Shown: positions 43,710-52,996 of the stretch, one piece after another | Position numbering within the stretch: position 1 is the first letter of the stretch | How the letters are laid out: each line of letters starts with the position of its first letter | NCBI RefSeq assembly: GCF_001536285.1 | Contig: NZ_FAOZ01000018.1 | Location: 62,001 to 126,000, forward strand | Length of the DNA stretch: 64,000 bases | Source of the DNA: Parafrankia irregularis | Lineage (GTDB): Bacteria > Actinomycetota > Actinomycetes > Frankiales > Frankiaceae | Direction: 5' to 3' | The notes under the pieces: model-generated | What the model was told of the DNA's origin: nothing | Databases searched by the model: none | What the model saw: the letters and a program-made list of their open reading frames with translations, nothing else | Position numbers and translations under genes: made by a program

Positions 43710-45602
43710 ATGGGTAGCGTTCGGGTGGTGAGCCCTGACGACCTGCCGACCGGGCAGGTCGGGAAATCGTCCTCGGCGCCGGGCACCAGCTCGGAACCGG
43801 GGCAGGCACCGGTTCTGGAGGCCCACGAGACGGGCGAGGCGCCGGCCGCGGCCGAGACACCCGCCCACGGTTCCGTGCTCGCCCAGCGGGTGCCGATCGA
43901 GCTGGCGGGGCCGGGTGAGCAGGCCGTGCCGGTCAGGCAGGCCGCCACGCCGGCCGACCCGCGGGAGTCCGCGCGGCGACCCGCTCCCGAGGGCGTCCGA
44001 CCGGGGTGGTCGCAGCGCTGGGCGGCCGGGCTGGGACTGGCCCGGCAGTGGACGGTGGCCGCGGCACCCCAGCTCGTCCTCGTCGGGACGCTGCTGGCGG
44101 TCGTGACCGGTGCCGTGCTCCGCTTCGCCACGCCGAGTCACCTGTGGCTGGACGAGTCGCTGACCGTCGGGATCGCGTCCCGGTCGGTGCCCGACCTGCT
44201 CGAGGCGCTCCGCCACGACGGCTCGCCGCCGTTGTACTACCTTCTGCTGCACGGGTGGATCACGCTGTTCGGTGACGGCGACGTCGCCGTCCGGGCCCTG
44301 TCCGGTGTGCTCTCGCTCGCCACGCTGCCGCTGGCCTGGCTGGCCGGGCGGCGTGTGGGCCGCTATGCGACCGCGCTCGGCAACGGTGGGCCGACAGCCG
44401 AACAGCGCGTCGGGCGCGCCGCCCTGCTGCTCTTCGCGTGTTCGCCGTACGCGATCCGCTACGGCAGCGAGGCGCGGATGTACTCGCTGGTCGTCCTGCT
44501 GGTGCTGGTCTTCGGGTTCGCGGCGATCGGGGCGCTGAACCGCAGCAGCCCGTTTCGGCTGGCCCTGCTGACGATCGCGACGGCCGCCCTGGTCTACACG
44601 CACTACTGGACGTTCCTGCTGGTGTTCACGGTGGCGGCGTTCCTGCTCGTGCAGGCGCGTCGCCGGCCCGGCTACCTCCGCCCGGCGCTGCGCGCGTTCG
44701 CCGCGATGGCGGCCTCGGCGTTGCTCTTCGCGCCATGGATGCCGGTGTTCCTCTTCCAGATGCTGCACACCGGGACGCCCTGGGCACCGCGGGTGCAGGC
44801 TCAGGTACTGCTTGACACCGTCTTCGACTGGGCCGGGCCGCAGTCGACCGGGGCCCTGCTGGGCGTCATCCTGCTCGGCGGCGCGCTGATCGGGCTCACC
44901 GCCAGGCCCCTGGGCCGCGAGCTCCACGTCAAGATCTCCGGGCGCACGCCGGGCCGGTACCTCGCGGCGATCTGGCTCGTTCCGCTCGTACTGGCCTACT
45001 TCGTCAACATGTTCGGCGGCAGCGCCTACGCGGAGCGGTACACCGGCATCGCCCTGCCGGCCTGCCTCCTGCTGGCCGCGCTGGGCATCGCCCACCTGCC
45101 TGTTCACCGCGCGTTCGTGGCCGTGCTCGTCATCGCCTCGGTCAGCGGGCTGATCGGCGGGTACCAGCTCGCCCGCACCGAACGGACCCAGGCCGGTGAG
45201 ATCGCCGACCGGATCGCCCGGATCGCCCGGCCGGGCGACGTCGTCGCCTACTGCCCGGACCAGTTGGGCCCGGCGGTGCACCGGGCGATCGTGCGCCGCG
45301 GCGACATCGACGTCCGGGAGATCGTCTACGCCGACGAGACCGGCCCCGCCCTCGTCGACTGGGTCGACTACGCGGACCGGATGAAGCGCGCGAACGGCGC
45401 GGCCTTCGCCGCCGAGGTGAACGGGCTCGCCGGGCCCGACCACGCCGTCCTGCTCGTGCGGGCCGATGGGTACCGATTCCTGGAAGGTGCCTGCGCGGTG
45501 GTCTCCGACCAGCTCGCGGCGCTGCGCGACCGTGCCTTGCAGGTCGAGAAGCGCAATCTTTACGAGGGCGCGGCGTTGGAGCGGTTCTCCACTCTGCGCT
45601 GA
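43710..45602 (+). CDS. GT-C-type integral membrane glycosyltransferase (family 39-like)
   Basis: The 630-aa protein has about 110 Pro/Ala-rich cytoplasmic residues and then about ten membrane helices. The first extracellular loop has LWLDESLTVGIASR, the Asp-Glu motif of GT-C enzymes that use polyprenyl-phosphate sugars, followed by DGSPPLYYLLLHGW. The C-terminal soluble segment (ERTQAGEIADRIARIARPGD, CPDQLGP) is shared with the protein encoded at 49175-51097, so they are paralogues. Donor sugar and acceptor unknown. Start is ATG 43710 or GTG 43728. Its stop lies within an 18-bp repeat and overlaps the convergent GT gene by 43 bases. Confidence 0.85.
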   Translation: MGSVRVVSPDDLPTGQVGKSSSAPGTSSEPGQAPVLEAHETGEAPAAAETPAHGSVLAQRVPIELAGPGEQAVPVRQAATPADPRESARRPAPEGVRPGWSQRWAAGLGLARQWTVAAAPQLVLVGTLLAVVTGAVLRFATPSHLWLDESLTVGIASRSVPDLLEALRHDGSPPLYYLLLHGWITLFGDGDVAVRALSGVLSLATLPLAWLAGRRVGRYATALGNGGPTAEQRVGRAALLLFACSPYAIRYGSEARMYSLVVLLVLVFGFAAIGALNRSSPFRLALLTIATAALVYTHYWTFLLVFTVAAFLLVQARRRPGYLRPALRAFAAMAASALLFAPWMPVFLFQMLHTGTPWAPRVQAQVLLDTVFDWAGPQSTGALLGVILLGGALIGLTARPLGRELHVKISGRTPGRYLAAIWLVPLVLAYFVNMFGGSAYAERYTGIALPACLLLAALGIAHLPVHRAFVAVLVIASVSGLIGGYQLARTERTQAGEIADRIARIARPGDVVAYCPDQLGPAVHRAIVRRGDIDVREIVYADETGPALVDWVDYADRMKRANGAAFAAEVNGLAGPDHAVLLVRADGYRFLEGACAVVSDQLAALRDRALQVEKRNLYEGAALERFSTLR

Positions 45603-47194
45603 CCGGCCGCGGCACGCTGACCGGCTGCGGCACGCTGACCAGCCGCGGCACGCCGAGGCCGCGCCCTGAGCTGCGGCGGGGCCACGAGATGGCCCCGCGC
45701 GGCCGCCGTGCTGGTCGCCGCCAGGACGAGCAGAGCCATCGGCAGCGTGTAGTGGTTGAAGAAGGTCTGCTTGTTCATCAGATCCAGCCCGAGCAGGACC
45801 ACCGCCGAGCCCGCGCAGAAGCCTGCCGCGCCCCCGCGGGCCCGCCAGGCCAGCAGGTAGCTGCCAGCCAGCACGGCGGCGGTCGCGCCGAAACCGAGCG
45901 TGATCCCGAAATGGTGGGCCCAGCCCGGCAGCGAAAGCGAGTGGTCGAGCACCGGGTAGTCGAGGTTGGTGCGGACGGCGTCGGCGAAGAAGTCCCGCGG
46001 TGCCGCCACGATCCAGGGCGCCACCACCGCGAGCCCGAGGCCGGCCGACGCCAGCGCCCGGCGCGGGCCGAAGGCCGGCCAGCAGGCCGCGACCGGCAGG
46101 AGCAGCGCCACATGCTGCTTGCTGGCCAACGCCAGCGCGAGGGCGACCACGGCCAGCCGGGTGCGGCCGGTGGTGACCGCCCGGACCATCACGGCGAGGG
46201 CCACCACGAGCAGCGGCTCCGTCCACGACTGCTGGAGCGCGTACATCGACTCCGGGAACACGACGAGCAGGAGCGGAAGGAGCCGGGTGACGCGCGGGCC
46301 GGTGCCGGTGCCGGTGGACACGTCCGTGCCCGGGCCCACGGTGCCGCGCCCGGCGCCGCGCGGGCGGGCGATGACCGCCGCGCAGGCAACCGCCAGAAGC
46401 AGGCCGTACCGGACGTCACCGAGTACCCACCGAAACGGCGCCAGCAGCAGCGAGGTGCCCGGCAGGTAGGGGTAGACGTCGAAGAGCCCGCCCGCGGTGT
46501 GGGCGTAGGTCACCGGGTCGGTCCCCCACTGCTGGCGATACATGTTCTCGCCGTCGGCCAGCCCCGACGTCGAGCCCTGCAGCAGGTGGAACACGTCGAT
46601 CCGGGGCCGCGGCGAGGCGACGATCGTGGCGACGCCGGCGGCGACGGCGAGGCCGAGCACCGCCCAGAACACCCAGGACCGCGCCCACCACGGCCCCCGG
46701 CTCCCGGCCAGGCCCAGGCCCACCCTGGCCCCCACGCCGGGCCCGGATCGCGCAGCGTCGGCGCCGGCCGGACCTGCGGGCCTGGCCGTGCGGGCGGCGC
46801 TGAGCAGTGCTGCCCCGGCGAGCAGCCCCGCGGCGGCCGCCAGGACGTCCGCCACGGCCGCGGCCGGGCCCGTGGCGTAGTAGCGAGGGTGACGCACGAG
46901 CGGGCCGGCTGCGACCACCACGCCACACAGGACGATCACCGCCCGGGGGGCGAACAGTGCCGCGGTGCCACCCCACCCGCGCCGCGACGTCGGGGACCCG
47001 CCGCCCGGTGTGAGACCCACCACCCTGGAAGCGGCGAGGGCGGCCACGGTCGCGGCGGCGCCCAGCAGCACCATGACGAGCGCGAGGGGGCTGTACCTGC
47101 CGTCCGACAGGCTGATGCCAACCGCGCAGCCGCACCAGCCGGCCAGGAGCAGCGCCGGCTCCGGAGCACGCGGGGTGGGCAGTGCGCGAGGCAT
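45560..47194 (-). CDS. GT-C-type integral membrane glycosyltransferase (family 87-like)
   Basis: The 544-aa polytopic protein has roughly 12 hydrophobic helices. The loop RIDVFHLLQGSTSGLADGENMYRQQWG resembles the Asp-containing first loop of family 87 mannosyltransferases (DVFxxLQxxxxALxxGxNPY). Later segments include YPYLPGTSLLLAPFR and LALASKQHVALLLPVAA, also typical of that group. The C-terminus has a short repeat (RAAAGQ three times) coded by the 18-bp DNA repeat. It converges on, and overlaps by 43 bases, the GT gene at 43710. Probably adds mannose or arabinose-like sugars from a polyprenyl donor in envelope glycan assembly. Confidence 0.82.
   Translation of the reverse strand: MPRALPTPRAPEPALLLAGWCGCAVGISLSDGRYSPLALVMVLLGAAATVAALAASRVVGLTPGGGSPTSRRGWGGTAALFAPRAVIVLCGVVVAAGPLVRHPRYYATGPAAAVADVLAAAAGLLAGAALLSAARTARPAGPAGADAARSGPGVGARVGLGLAGSRGPWWARSWVFWAVLGLAVAAGVATIVASPRPRIDVFHLLQGSTSGLADGENMYRQQWGTDPVTYAHTAGGLFDVYPYLPGTSLLLAPFRWVLGDVRYGLLLAVACAAVIARPRGAGRGTVGPGTDVSTGTGTGPRVTRLLPLLLVVFPESMYALQQSWTEPLLVVALAVMVRAVTTGRTRLAVVALALALASKQHVALLLPVAACWPAFGPRRALASAGLGLAVVAPWIVAAPRDFFADAVRTNLDYPVLDHSLSLPGWAHHFGITLGFGATAAVLAGSYLLAWRARGGAAGFCAGSAVVLLGLDLMNKQTFFNHYTLPMALLVLAATSTAAARGHLVAPPQLRARPRRAAAGQRAAAGQRAAAGQRRVENRSNAAPS
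45599..45652. repeat. Three 18-bp tandem repeats at the ends of two convergent genes
   Basis: Units of CTGACCGGCCGCGGCACG type begin at 45599, 45617 and 45635 with one or two changes each. The first unit contains the TGA stop of the plus-strand GT gene; on the minus strand the array encodes the RAAAGQ repeats of the other GT. The repeat has evidently extended the minus-strand protein. Confidence 0.85.
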
Positions 47195-47478
47195 GTCCGC
47201 ACCATGCCAGAGCGCCCGGCGGGTCGGCCGCCGAGGTCAGGCACACTGGAGCGGCGCCGCCCGGGCAGGGCCCACCGCATCAGGTGTGCCGGGCCGATAT
47301 CGGTGCCCCACCGGGGGGTCCGGTGAAGCGGCGGTAACTCCCATGCGAGACTGCCCCGGAGGCCGGATGCGAAGGTTCCGGCACCGGGAGGGGTCCAGCC
47401 AGCCGCGGGCGCGAAACGCGCCGCCTGTGCGTCCCCCGACTGACCACGGACGATGTTGTTGAGGAGAGGTCCGGCACA

Positions 47479-48957
47479 GTGACCGAAAAGCCAGAGGTAG
47501 TCGTCATCGGAGCCGGGCCGGCCGGTCTCTCCGCCGGCTGGGAGCTGATGAAGCGGGAGATCCCCGTGACGATTATCGAGGGTGACTCGGTGGTCGGCGG
47601 AATCAGCCGCACGGCCGAGCGGGACGGCTGGCGTTTCGACATCGGTGGCCACCGTTTCTTCACCAAGGTGCCCGAGGTCGAGAAGCTGTGGCACGAGATC
47701 CTGCCAGATGAGGACTTCCTGCTCCGGCCGCGTTCCAGCCGCATTTACTACAACAACAAGTTCTTCGACTACCCGCTGAAGCCAGGAAACGCGCTGGGTG
47801 GCCTGGGCGTGCTGGAGGCGGCGCGTTGCATCGGCTCCTACGCGGCGGCCCGGGTACGCCCGCCGAAGGACCAGTCGAACTACGAGAACTGGCTGGTCGC
47901 GCGATTCGGCTGGCGGCTCTACCGCACCTTCTTCAAGACCTACACCGAGAAGGTCTGGGGCGTTCCCGTCAGCGAGATGCCCTCCGACTGGGCCGCTCAG
48001 CGGATCAAGAGCCTGTCCCTGAGCAACGCCGTCATCAACGCGGTGCTGCCGAAGCGCAACCAGACGGACATCACCTCCCTCATCGAGGAGTTCCAGTACC
48101 CGAAGTACGGGCCGGGAATGATGTGGGAGACCGCCGCCGACAAGATCACCAAGCAGGGTGGCCGGATCGTCTTCGAGGAGAAGGTCAAGAAGATCCACCA
48201 CGAGAACGGCAAGGCCACCGGTGTCACGACGGTGGTCACGGGCGGCTATGGGCCCGGCGCGGGCGCGCCGGAGTCGTCGCGGACGGACATCGGCACCGAG
48301 TACCAGTACACGGGTGACCAGTTCATCTCCTCGATGTCCTTCTCCTCGCTGGTGCGCGTTATGGACCCGCCGGTTCCGCCGCGCGTCCTCGCCGCCGCGA
48401 ACGCTCTGAAGTACCGCGACTTCCTCACCGTGGCGCTGGTCGTTCCCGAGTCGGCCGGGTTCCCGGACAACTGGATCTACATCCACTCCCCGGACGTCAA
48501 GGTCGGCCGCATCCAGAACTTCTCGTCCTGGTCGCCGTTCCTGGTGAAGGACGGCAAGACCTGCCTGGGCCTGGAGTACTTCGTCTTCGAGGGCGACGAG
48601 ATGTGGAACTCGTCCGACGAGGACCTGATCGCGCTGGGCACCCGGGAGCTGGCCCGGCTCGGCCTCGTCCGCGCCGGCCAGGTCGAGACCGGCTACGTCG
48701 TGCGGATGCCCAAGGCGTACCCGTACTACGACACGGAGTACAAGAAGAACGTCGACATCATCCGCGGCTGGCTTGAGGACAACGCTCCCAACGTCCACCC
48801 GGTCGGCCGTAACGGTATGCACCGGTACAACAACCAGGACCACTCGATGCTCACCGCGATGCTGACGGTTGAGAACATCATCGACGGAAAGTCCCACGAC
48901 GTCTGGGAGGTCAACGTCGAGGAGGACTATCACGAGGAGTCCTCGAAGCGCGCCTAG
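47479..48957 (+). CDS. FAD-dependent oxidoreductase, UDP-galactopyranose-mutase-like
   Basis: The 492-aa flavoprotein starts at GTG 47479 behind GAGGAGAGG. The dinucleotide fold VVVIGAGPAGLSAGWEL and the following EGDSVVGGISRT, then FDIGGHRFFTKVPEVEKLW, match the group of amine oxidase/UDP-galactopyranose mutase-like proteins. The C-terminal YPYYDTEYKKNVDIIRGWLE and GRNGMHRYNNQDHSMLTA give the second FAD-binding part. This group is often annotated as NAD(P)/FAD-dependent oxidoreductase in glycan clusters; mutase activity is not proven. It lies between GT-C genes, which suggests a role in sugar nucleotide or lipid-linked sugar metabolism. Confidence 0.88.
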   Translation: MTEKPEVVVIGAGPAGLSAGWELMKREIPVTIIEGDSVVGGISRTAERDGWRFDIGGHRFFTKVPEVEKLWHEILPDEDFLLRPRSSRIYYNNKFFDYPLKPGNALGGLGVLEAARCIGSYAAARVRPPKDQSNYENWLVARFGWRLYRTFFKTYTEKVWGVPVSEMPSDWAAQRIKSLSLSNAVINAVLPKRNQTDITSLIEEFQYPKYGPGMMWETAADKITKQGGRIVFEEKVKKIHHENGKATGVTTVVTGGYGPGAGAPESSRTDIGTEYQYTGDQFISSMSFSSLVRVMDPPVPPRVLAAANALKYRDFLTVALVVPESAGFPDNWIYIHSPDVKVGRIQNFSSWSPFLVKDGKTCLGLEYFVFEGDEMWNSSDEDLIALGTRELARLGLVRAGQVETGYVVRMPKAYPYYDTEYKKNVDIIRGWLEDNAPNVHPVGRNGMHRYNNQDHSMLTAMLTVENIIDGKSHDVWEVNVEEDYHEESSKRA

Positions 48958-49174
48958 GCGACGCGCGGCGGCGTCTGGGGCTCCCTCCGTGACACGGCCG
49001 GGGGCTCCCGACGAGCGCGCCGCCCGCCTTCGCGTGGCCGACCCGCGGCGTCACGCGTCATTGTGAACGCGTCCACGTTCACCAGTAGCAACGGGCGCGA
49101 GCGAGCGCCGGGTGCCTGCCTGGGCAGCCCCGGCCCTCGCGCACCGCACCCCTGGCACATCGAAGGGACTGACC

Positions 49175-51097
49175 GTGACCGACGTCGCGGTGCGGCCGGC
49201 GGAAAACCCCTCCGAGCCGGCTGAACGGGTCGGGGCGCGACCCGGCCGCGAGGACCGGGTCTTCCGGGCCGCGCTCGTTCTGATCATCGCCGGGGCCGTG
49301 GCGGTGCGCTTCAGCGCACGCCAGCCGCTCTGGCTCGACGAGGCGCAGAGCGTGGCCATCGCCCGCCTCCCCCTGTCCGGCGCCGGCCCGACGATGTGGG
49401 ACGGGCTGCTGGAGGACGGTTCGCCGCCGCTGTACTACATCCTCCTGCACGGGTGGGTGGGCCTGTTCGGCGACGGCGCGGGCGCGGTGCGGGCGATGTC
49501 CGCGGTCATCAACCTGCTCTCGGCGGTGCCGATCTTCCTCCTCGGGCGCCAGCTGGTCGGCGAGCGGGCCGCGAAGGTCGCCGTCGTGCTCTACCTGACC
49601 TCCCCGTTCGCGCTGTACTTCGGCACCGAGACGCGGATGTACAGCCTGATCGTGCTGCTCACGGCGCTGGGCGGTCTCGCGCTGGAACGGGTGCTGCGCG
49701 ATCCCGCCGTGAAGAACATCGCGTTGCTCGCGCTGTGCGCGGGCTGTCTCGCGCTGACGCACTACTGGTGCCTCTACGTTCTGCTGACGGTCGGCGCGTG
49801 GCTCATCGGGCTGATGATCATCCGGCCCCGGATCGCCGCGGCGCAGGCCGCCCGGCGCGCCCGTGCCGGGCGTGGCCGGGGTGGGCACCGTCCTGGCGCC
49901 GTGCGCGCGCCGCGCCCCCCCGCGGCGGCCGCGCCGGCTGCCGCGCCCGGATGGCCGGCTGTGGGGAACCCGGCGCATGCGGCGGGGAACCCCGCACACA
50001 CGGCGGCCGGGAGCATGCCGCACGCGGCCGGCGGCCTGGCACCGGCGACCGCCGGGGCGCAGCCGGTGGATCCGGCGGGTGGTGGTGCCCGCGCCGGAGC
50101 CGGTGCAAGCCCGGCCGAGCTGCTGGCCGACGCGGCCGGGGGTGCCACCCGCACCGTCCCGCAGTGGCACCGGCGTGGCCCGCTGGCCGGTGTGGTCGGG
50201 CTGATCGCCGGGGGCCTGGTGTTCGCGCCCTGGCTGTCGAACTTCTTCTCCCAGCTGGCGCACACCGGCACCCCCTGGGGGGAGCCCGCGAGCTTCGCCG
50301 CGGTCACCCACGCCTACGGGCAGTGGGCCGGCGGACCGACCACCCTCGGACGGCTGCTGCTGTTCATCGTGACCGGCCTGGTCGCCGCCGGTATCGCGGG
50401 ACGTCCCCTCGGGGGCCGGTTCATGCTGCTCGACCTGAAGGGCCTTGAACCGGGCCGCACGCTGTTCTTCCTCGCCACCGGGACCCTGATCGTCGCGGTG
50501 GCGGCCGGCAAGGCGGTCGGCAACGCCTGGGCCGACCGCTACACGGCGACCGCGTTCGTCCCGTTCCTCCTCGTGGTCGGCCTCGGCGCCACCATGCTGG
50601 CGGACCGGCGGGTCTTCCGCGGCGTGGTCGTGCTCGCCGCGCTGGTCGGCGTCGTCGCCGGGACGAGCGACGTCCGGCGGGAGCGCAGCCAGGCCGGCGA
50701 GGCCGCCGCGGTCCTCACCCGGCTGTCCAAGCCCGGTGACGTCCTGCTGGTGTGCCCGGACCAGCTCGGGCCGGGTCTGGCCCGCACCGTGCCGTCCTGG
50801 CTCAAGGTCTACGTGGTCCCGACCTACGCACCGCCCGACCGGGTGAACTGGGTCGACTACGAGGAGCGGAACGAGAAGGCCAACGGCGTCGCGGTCGCCG
50901 AGCGCGCCTTGGCCGAGGCCGGATCGCACACCGTCTTCATGGCCGGCTCCGGGGCGTACCGGACCTACGAGGAGCTCTGCACCCAGGTGCGCACCACGTT
51001 GCAGGAGCAGCGCCCACTGGCCGACGAGGTGATGACGCAGGGCATTCCGGCCCGCGTGTACGAGAACTACGCCCTGCTGCGGTTCCGAGTGTCATGA
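49175..51097 (+). CDS. GT-C-type integral membrane glycosyltransferase (family 39-like), paralogue of 43710-45602
   Basis: The 640-aa protein starts at GTG 49175 behind GAAGGG. Like its paralogue it has a first-loop Asp-Glu motif (PLWLDEAQSVAIARLP), the DGSPPLYYILLHGWVGLFGDG segment and a C-terminal soluble part with RSQAGEAAAVLTRLSKPGDV and CPDQLGPG. A low-complexity Ala/Pro/Gly/His-rich loop of about 120 residues (roughly 235-350), including NPAHAAGNPAH repeats, interrupts the helices and is absent from the paralogue. Its stop overlaps the next gene by four bases (ATGA), so the two are translationally coupled. Confidence 0.85.
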   Translation: MTDVAVRPAENPSEPAERVGARPGREDRVFRAALVLIIAGAVAVRFSARQPLWLDEAQSVAIARLPLSGAGPTMWDGLLEDGSPPLYYILLHGWVGLFGDGAGAVRAMSAVINLLSAVPIFLLGRQLVGERAAKVAVVLYLTSPFALYFGTETRMYSLIVLLTALGGLALERVLRDPAVKNIALLALCAGCLALTHYWCLYVLLTVGAWLIGLMIIRPRIAAAQAARRARAGRGRGGHRPGAVRAPRPPAAAAPAAAPGWPAVGNPAHAAGNPAHTAAGSMPHAAGGLAPATAGAQPVDPAGGGARAGAGASPAELLADAAGGATRTVPQWHRRGPLAGVVGLIAGGLVFAPWLSNFFSQLAHTGTPWGEPASFAAVTHAYGQWAGGPTTLGRLLLFIVTGLVAAGIAGRPLGGRFMLLDLKGLEPGRTLFFLATGTLIVAVAAGKAVGNAWADRYTATAFVPFLLVVGLGATMLADRRVFRGVVVLAALVGVVAGTSDVRRERSQAGEAAAVLTRLSKPGDVLLVCPDQLGPGLARTVPSWLKVYVVPTYAPPDRVNWVDYEERNEKANGVAVAERALAEAGSHTVFMAGSGAYRTYEELCTQVRTTLQEQRPLADEVMTQGIPARVYENYALLRFRVS

Positions 51098-52506
51098 CCG
51101 CAGCGCGCCAGCCCGCGTATCCCGAGGCGCCGCGGCAGCCTCCGGGTACGCGGGAGACGCCGCAGCCGCGACGGGGGAGGCCGGCCCGGGGCAGGCACGG
51201 GGTCAGCCGTGGCGACCACACGGCGGCCGCACGGGCCCGGGCCTGGGCCCGCCGCTGGTATCTGCGGGACGTCCTCGTCGCCTGGGTCGCCGCACGGGTG
51301 GTCGTCGGCGCGGCGCTGGCGCTGACCCGGTTCATCGCGGACAGCGTCAGCGAGGACGGCGGCGTCACGCTTGAGACGACCGACCTGCTCGGCTGGGACG
51401 CCGGCTGGTACCTCACCATCGCCGAGCACGGCTACGACGGGGCCGGGGACGAGAGCCGGCGTTTCTTCCCCCTGCTCCCCCTGCTCGTCCGCCTGTTCAC
51501 GGCCCTGCCCGGCGCGGGCGGCCACGCCGGGGCCGTGCTGCTCGTCCTGGTGAACCTCATCGCCGTCGCGTTCGCCCTGGTGCTGGTCGGCGTCGCGCGG
51601 GCCGAGGGCTTCGACGACGACACGACCCGCCGGGTCATCTGGATCGGGGCGCTGGCGCCGCCCGCCTTCGTGCTGGTGATGGGCTACGCCGAGGCGCTGG
51701 CGGGGCTGCTGGCCGCCGCGGTCCTGTTCGGGGCGCGGACCCGCCGCTGGGAGATCGCGATCGTCGCCGGGCTGCTCGGCGGCCTGTGCCGGCCGTTGGG
51801 CCTGCTGCTCGCCGTGCCGGTCGCGATCGAGGCGGCCCGCGGACTGCGCCTCCCGCTGCTGGGCCGGCTGGGGCCTGCCGGAGCACCGGGCCCGCCCACC
51901 CCGCTGCTCCCGCTCGGAGCACCCGGAGCGCTCGGAGCGCCCGGAGCGCCCGACGCCTCCGCGCTGCCGACGACCGGCGGCGGGCAGACTGGTGGCCGGC
52001 CTGCCGGTGGCGGCGGGCGGGAGCTGGCCGGCCGGCTCAGCGCGGTCGTCGCCCCGCTGGCCGGAGCCGGGATCTACCTGCTGTGGTCCGCGTCCGCCCA
52101 CGGTGACGGGCTCGCCCCGCTGACGATGCAACGTGACGCGGCCCGGCACGGCAGCAGCGCGAACCCGCTTTCCACGATCATCGACGCGGCCCGCGGCGCG
52201 ACCAGCGGCGAGCTGGGCACGGCCCTGCATGTGCCCTGGCTGCTGCTGGCCGTGCTCGCCCTGGTGGTCATGTTCCGCTGGCTGCCCGTGTCGTACCCGG
52301 TCTGGTCGACGCTCGTGATGCTGGCGATCGTGACCGGCAGCAACCTCGACTCCGCCGAGCGCTACCTCTACGGCTCGTTCCCGTTCCTCCTCGTTGCCGC
52401 CCTGGCCACAGCCCGCCGCGAGGTGTGGACGTTCGTGATCACCGTCTCCGCCGCGGCGATGACCGTCTACGCGACCCTCGCGTTCACCCTCTCGTACGTG
52501 CCCTGA
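51094..52506 (+). CDS. PIG-V-family mannosyltransferase-like membrane protein
   Basis: The 470-aa polytopic protein has the PIG-V-type first loop LLGWDAGWYLTIAEHGYD, followed by RRFFPLLPLLVRLFTALPG, where the Trp-Asp and the later Phe-Phe-Pro-Leu-Leu-Pro are family marks. In eukaryotes PIG-V adds the second mannose to GPI anchors; bacterial relatives are probably polyprenyl-phosphomannose-dependent mannosyltransferases. About nine helices, a Gly/Ala/Pro-rich loop at about residues 260-310 and a YLYGSFPFLLVAALATARR C-terminal region are seen. ATG 51094 overlaps the stop of the preceding GT gene, so the two are co-translated. Confidence 0.88.
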   Translation: MTAARQPAYPEAPRQPPGTRETPQPRRGRPARGRHGVSRGDHTAAARARAWARRWYLRDVLVAWVAARVVVGAALALTRFIADSVSEDGGVTLETTDLLGWDAGWYLTIAEHGYDGAGDESRRFFPLLPLLVRLFTALPGAGGHAGAVLLVLVNLIAVAFALVLVGVARAEGFDDDTTRRVIWIGALAPPAFVLVMGYAEALAGLLAAAVLFGARTRRWEIAIVAGLLGGLCRPLGLLLAVPVAIEAARGLRLPLLGRLGPAGAPGPPTPLLPLGAPGALGAPGAPDASALPTTGGGQTGGRPAGGGGRELAGRLSAVVAPLAGAGIYLLWSASAHGDGLAPLTMQRDAARHGSSANPLSTIIDAARGATSGELGTALHVPWLLLAVLALVVMFRWLPVSYPVWSTLVMLAIVTGSNLDSAERYLYGSFPFLLVAALATARREVWTFVITVSAAAMTVYATLAFTLSYVP

Positions 52507-52996
52507 CGTCCCCTGGCGGGCGTCGCCGCGCTCGGGCAGTCGTCTGACGGACCGGGCCGGCGTCGTTTTTTCGCGCCGTCGCCGCGCCACCGTCCGCCTC
52601 ACCGGACTTCCGCGGCCCGGTCGTTCCGTGGTGGTCCGAAATTCCGCCGGGCAGGCCGGTCAATGTCGACCGCGGCGTCCCATTGCCGCGCGCTTCACCC
52701 CGGCAACGCGGGATGTCGTTGTCCGGCGCCCTTGTCCGGCGCCCTGCCGGGGCGCCCCGCCGTCCCCGTCGACCGGGATCGGTGTGACTTTTCCCTACGG
52801 CACACCCGACAACGGCTTGTGCGCGATCGACCGCTACGACAAGGTTTCTTTCCAGGACACCGTGCGTTCATCAAGGTCCCCGGTGTCACGGTGACCGAAG
52901 AGGTGCGCGCGAGACGCGCGCAGGCGGGTTGGGAGCCGGTGATCGCGTGGGCGTCCGTGCGCTCATCGGGCCGGCGAAACGGGAGGTGCAGGCACC
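52507..52996. other. Intergenic region before the DUF5703 gene
   Basis: About 490 bases between two rightward genes. A 13-bp direct repeat (TTGTCCGGCGCCC, twice in tandem near 52720-52745) is visible. Open frames crossing the region have no good ribosome binding site. The stretch 52770-52870 is somewhat less GC-rich and probably holds the promoter for the DUF5703 gene, but I cannot set the hexamers. Confidence 0.4.

Noticed and set aside
42007-43860. 617-codon open frame on the minus strand opposite recD2
   Set aside because: It has Arg/Gly/Ala-biased composition without motifs and is the expected mirror of a GC-rich gene; the plus strand has all helicase motifs.
43653-46226. 857-codon minus-strand frame opposite a GT-C gene
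   Set aside because: Glu/Arg/Gly/Gln-biased shadow of the membrane protein; no start signal.
46936-48933. 665-codon minus-strand frame opposite the flavoprotein gene
   Set aside because: The plus-strand frame has the dinucleotide fold and a strong ribosome binding site; the opposite frame has no recognisable motif.
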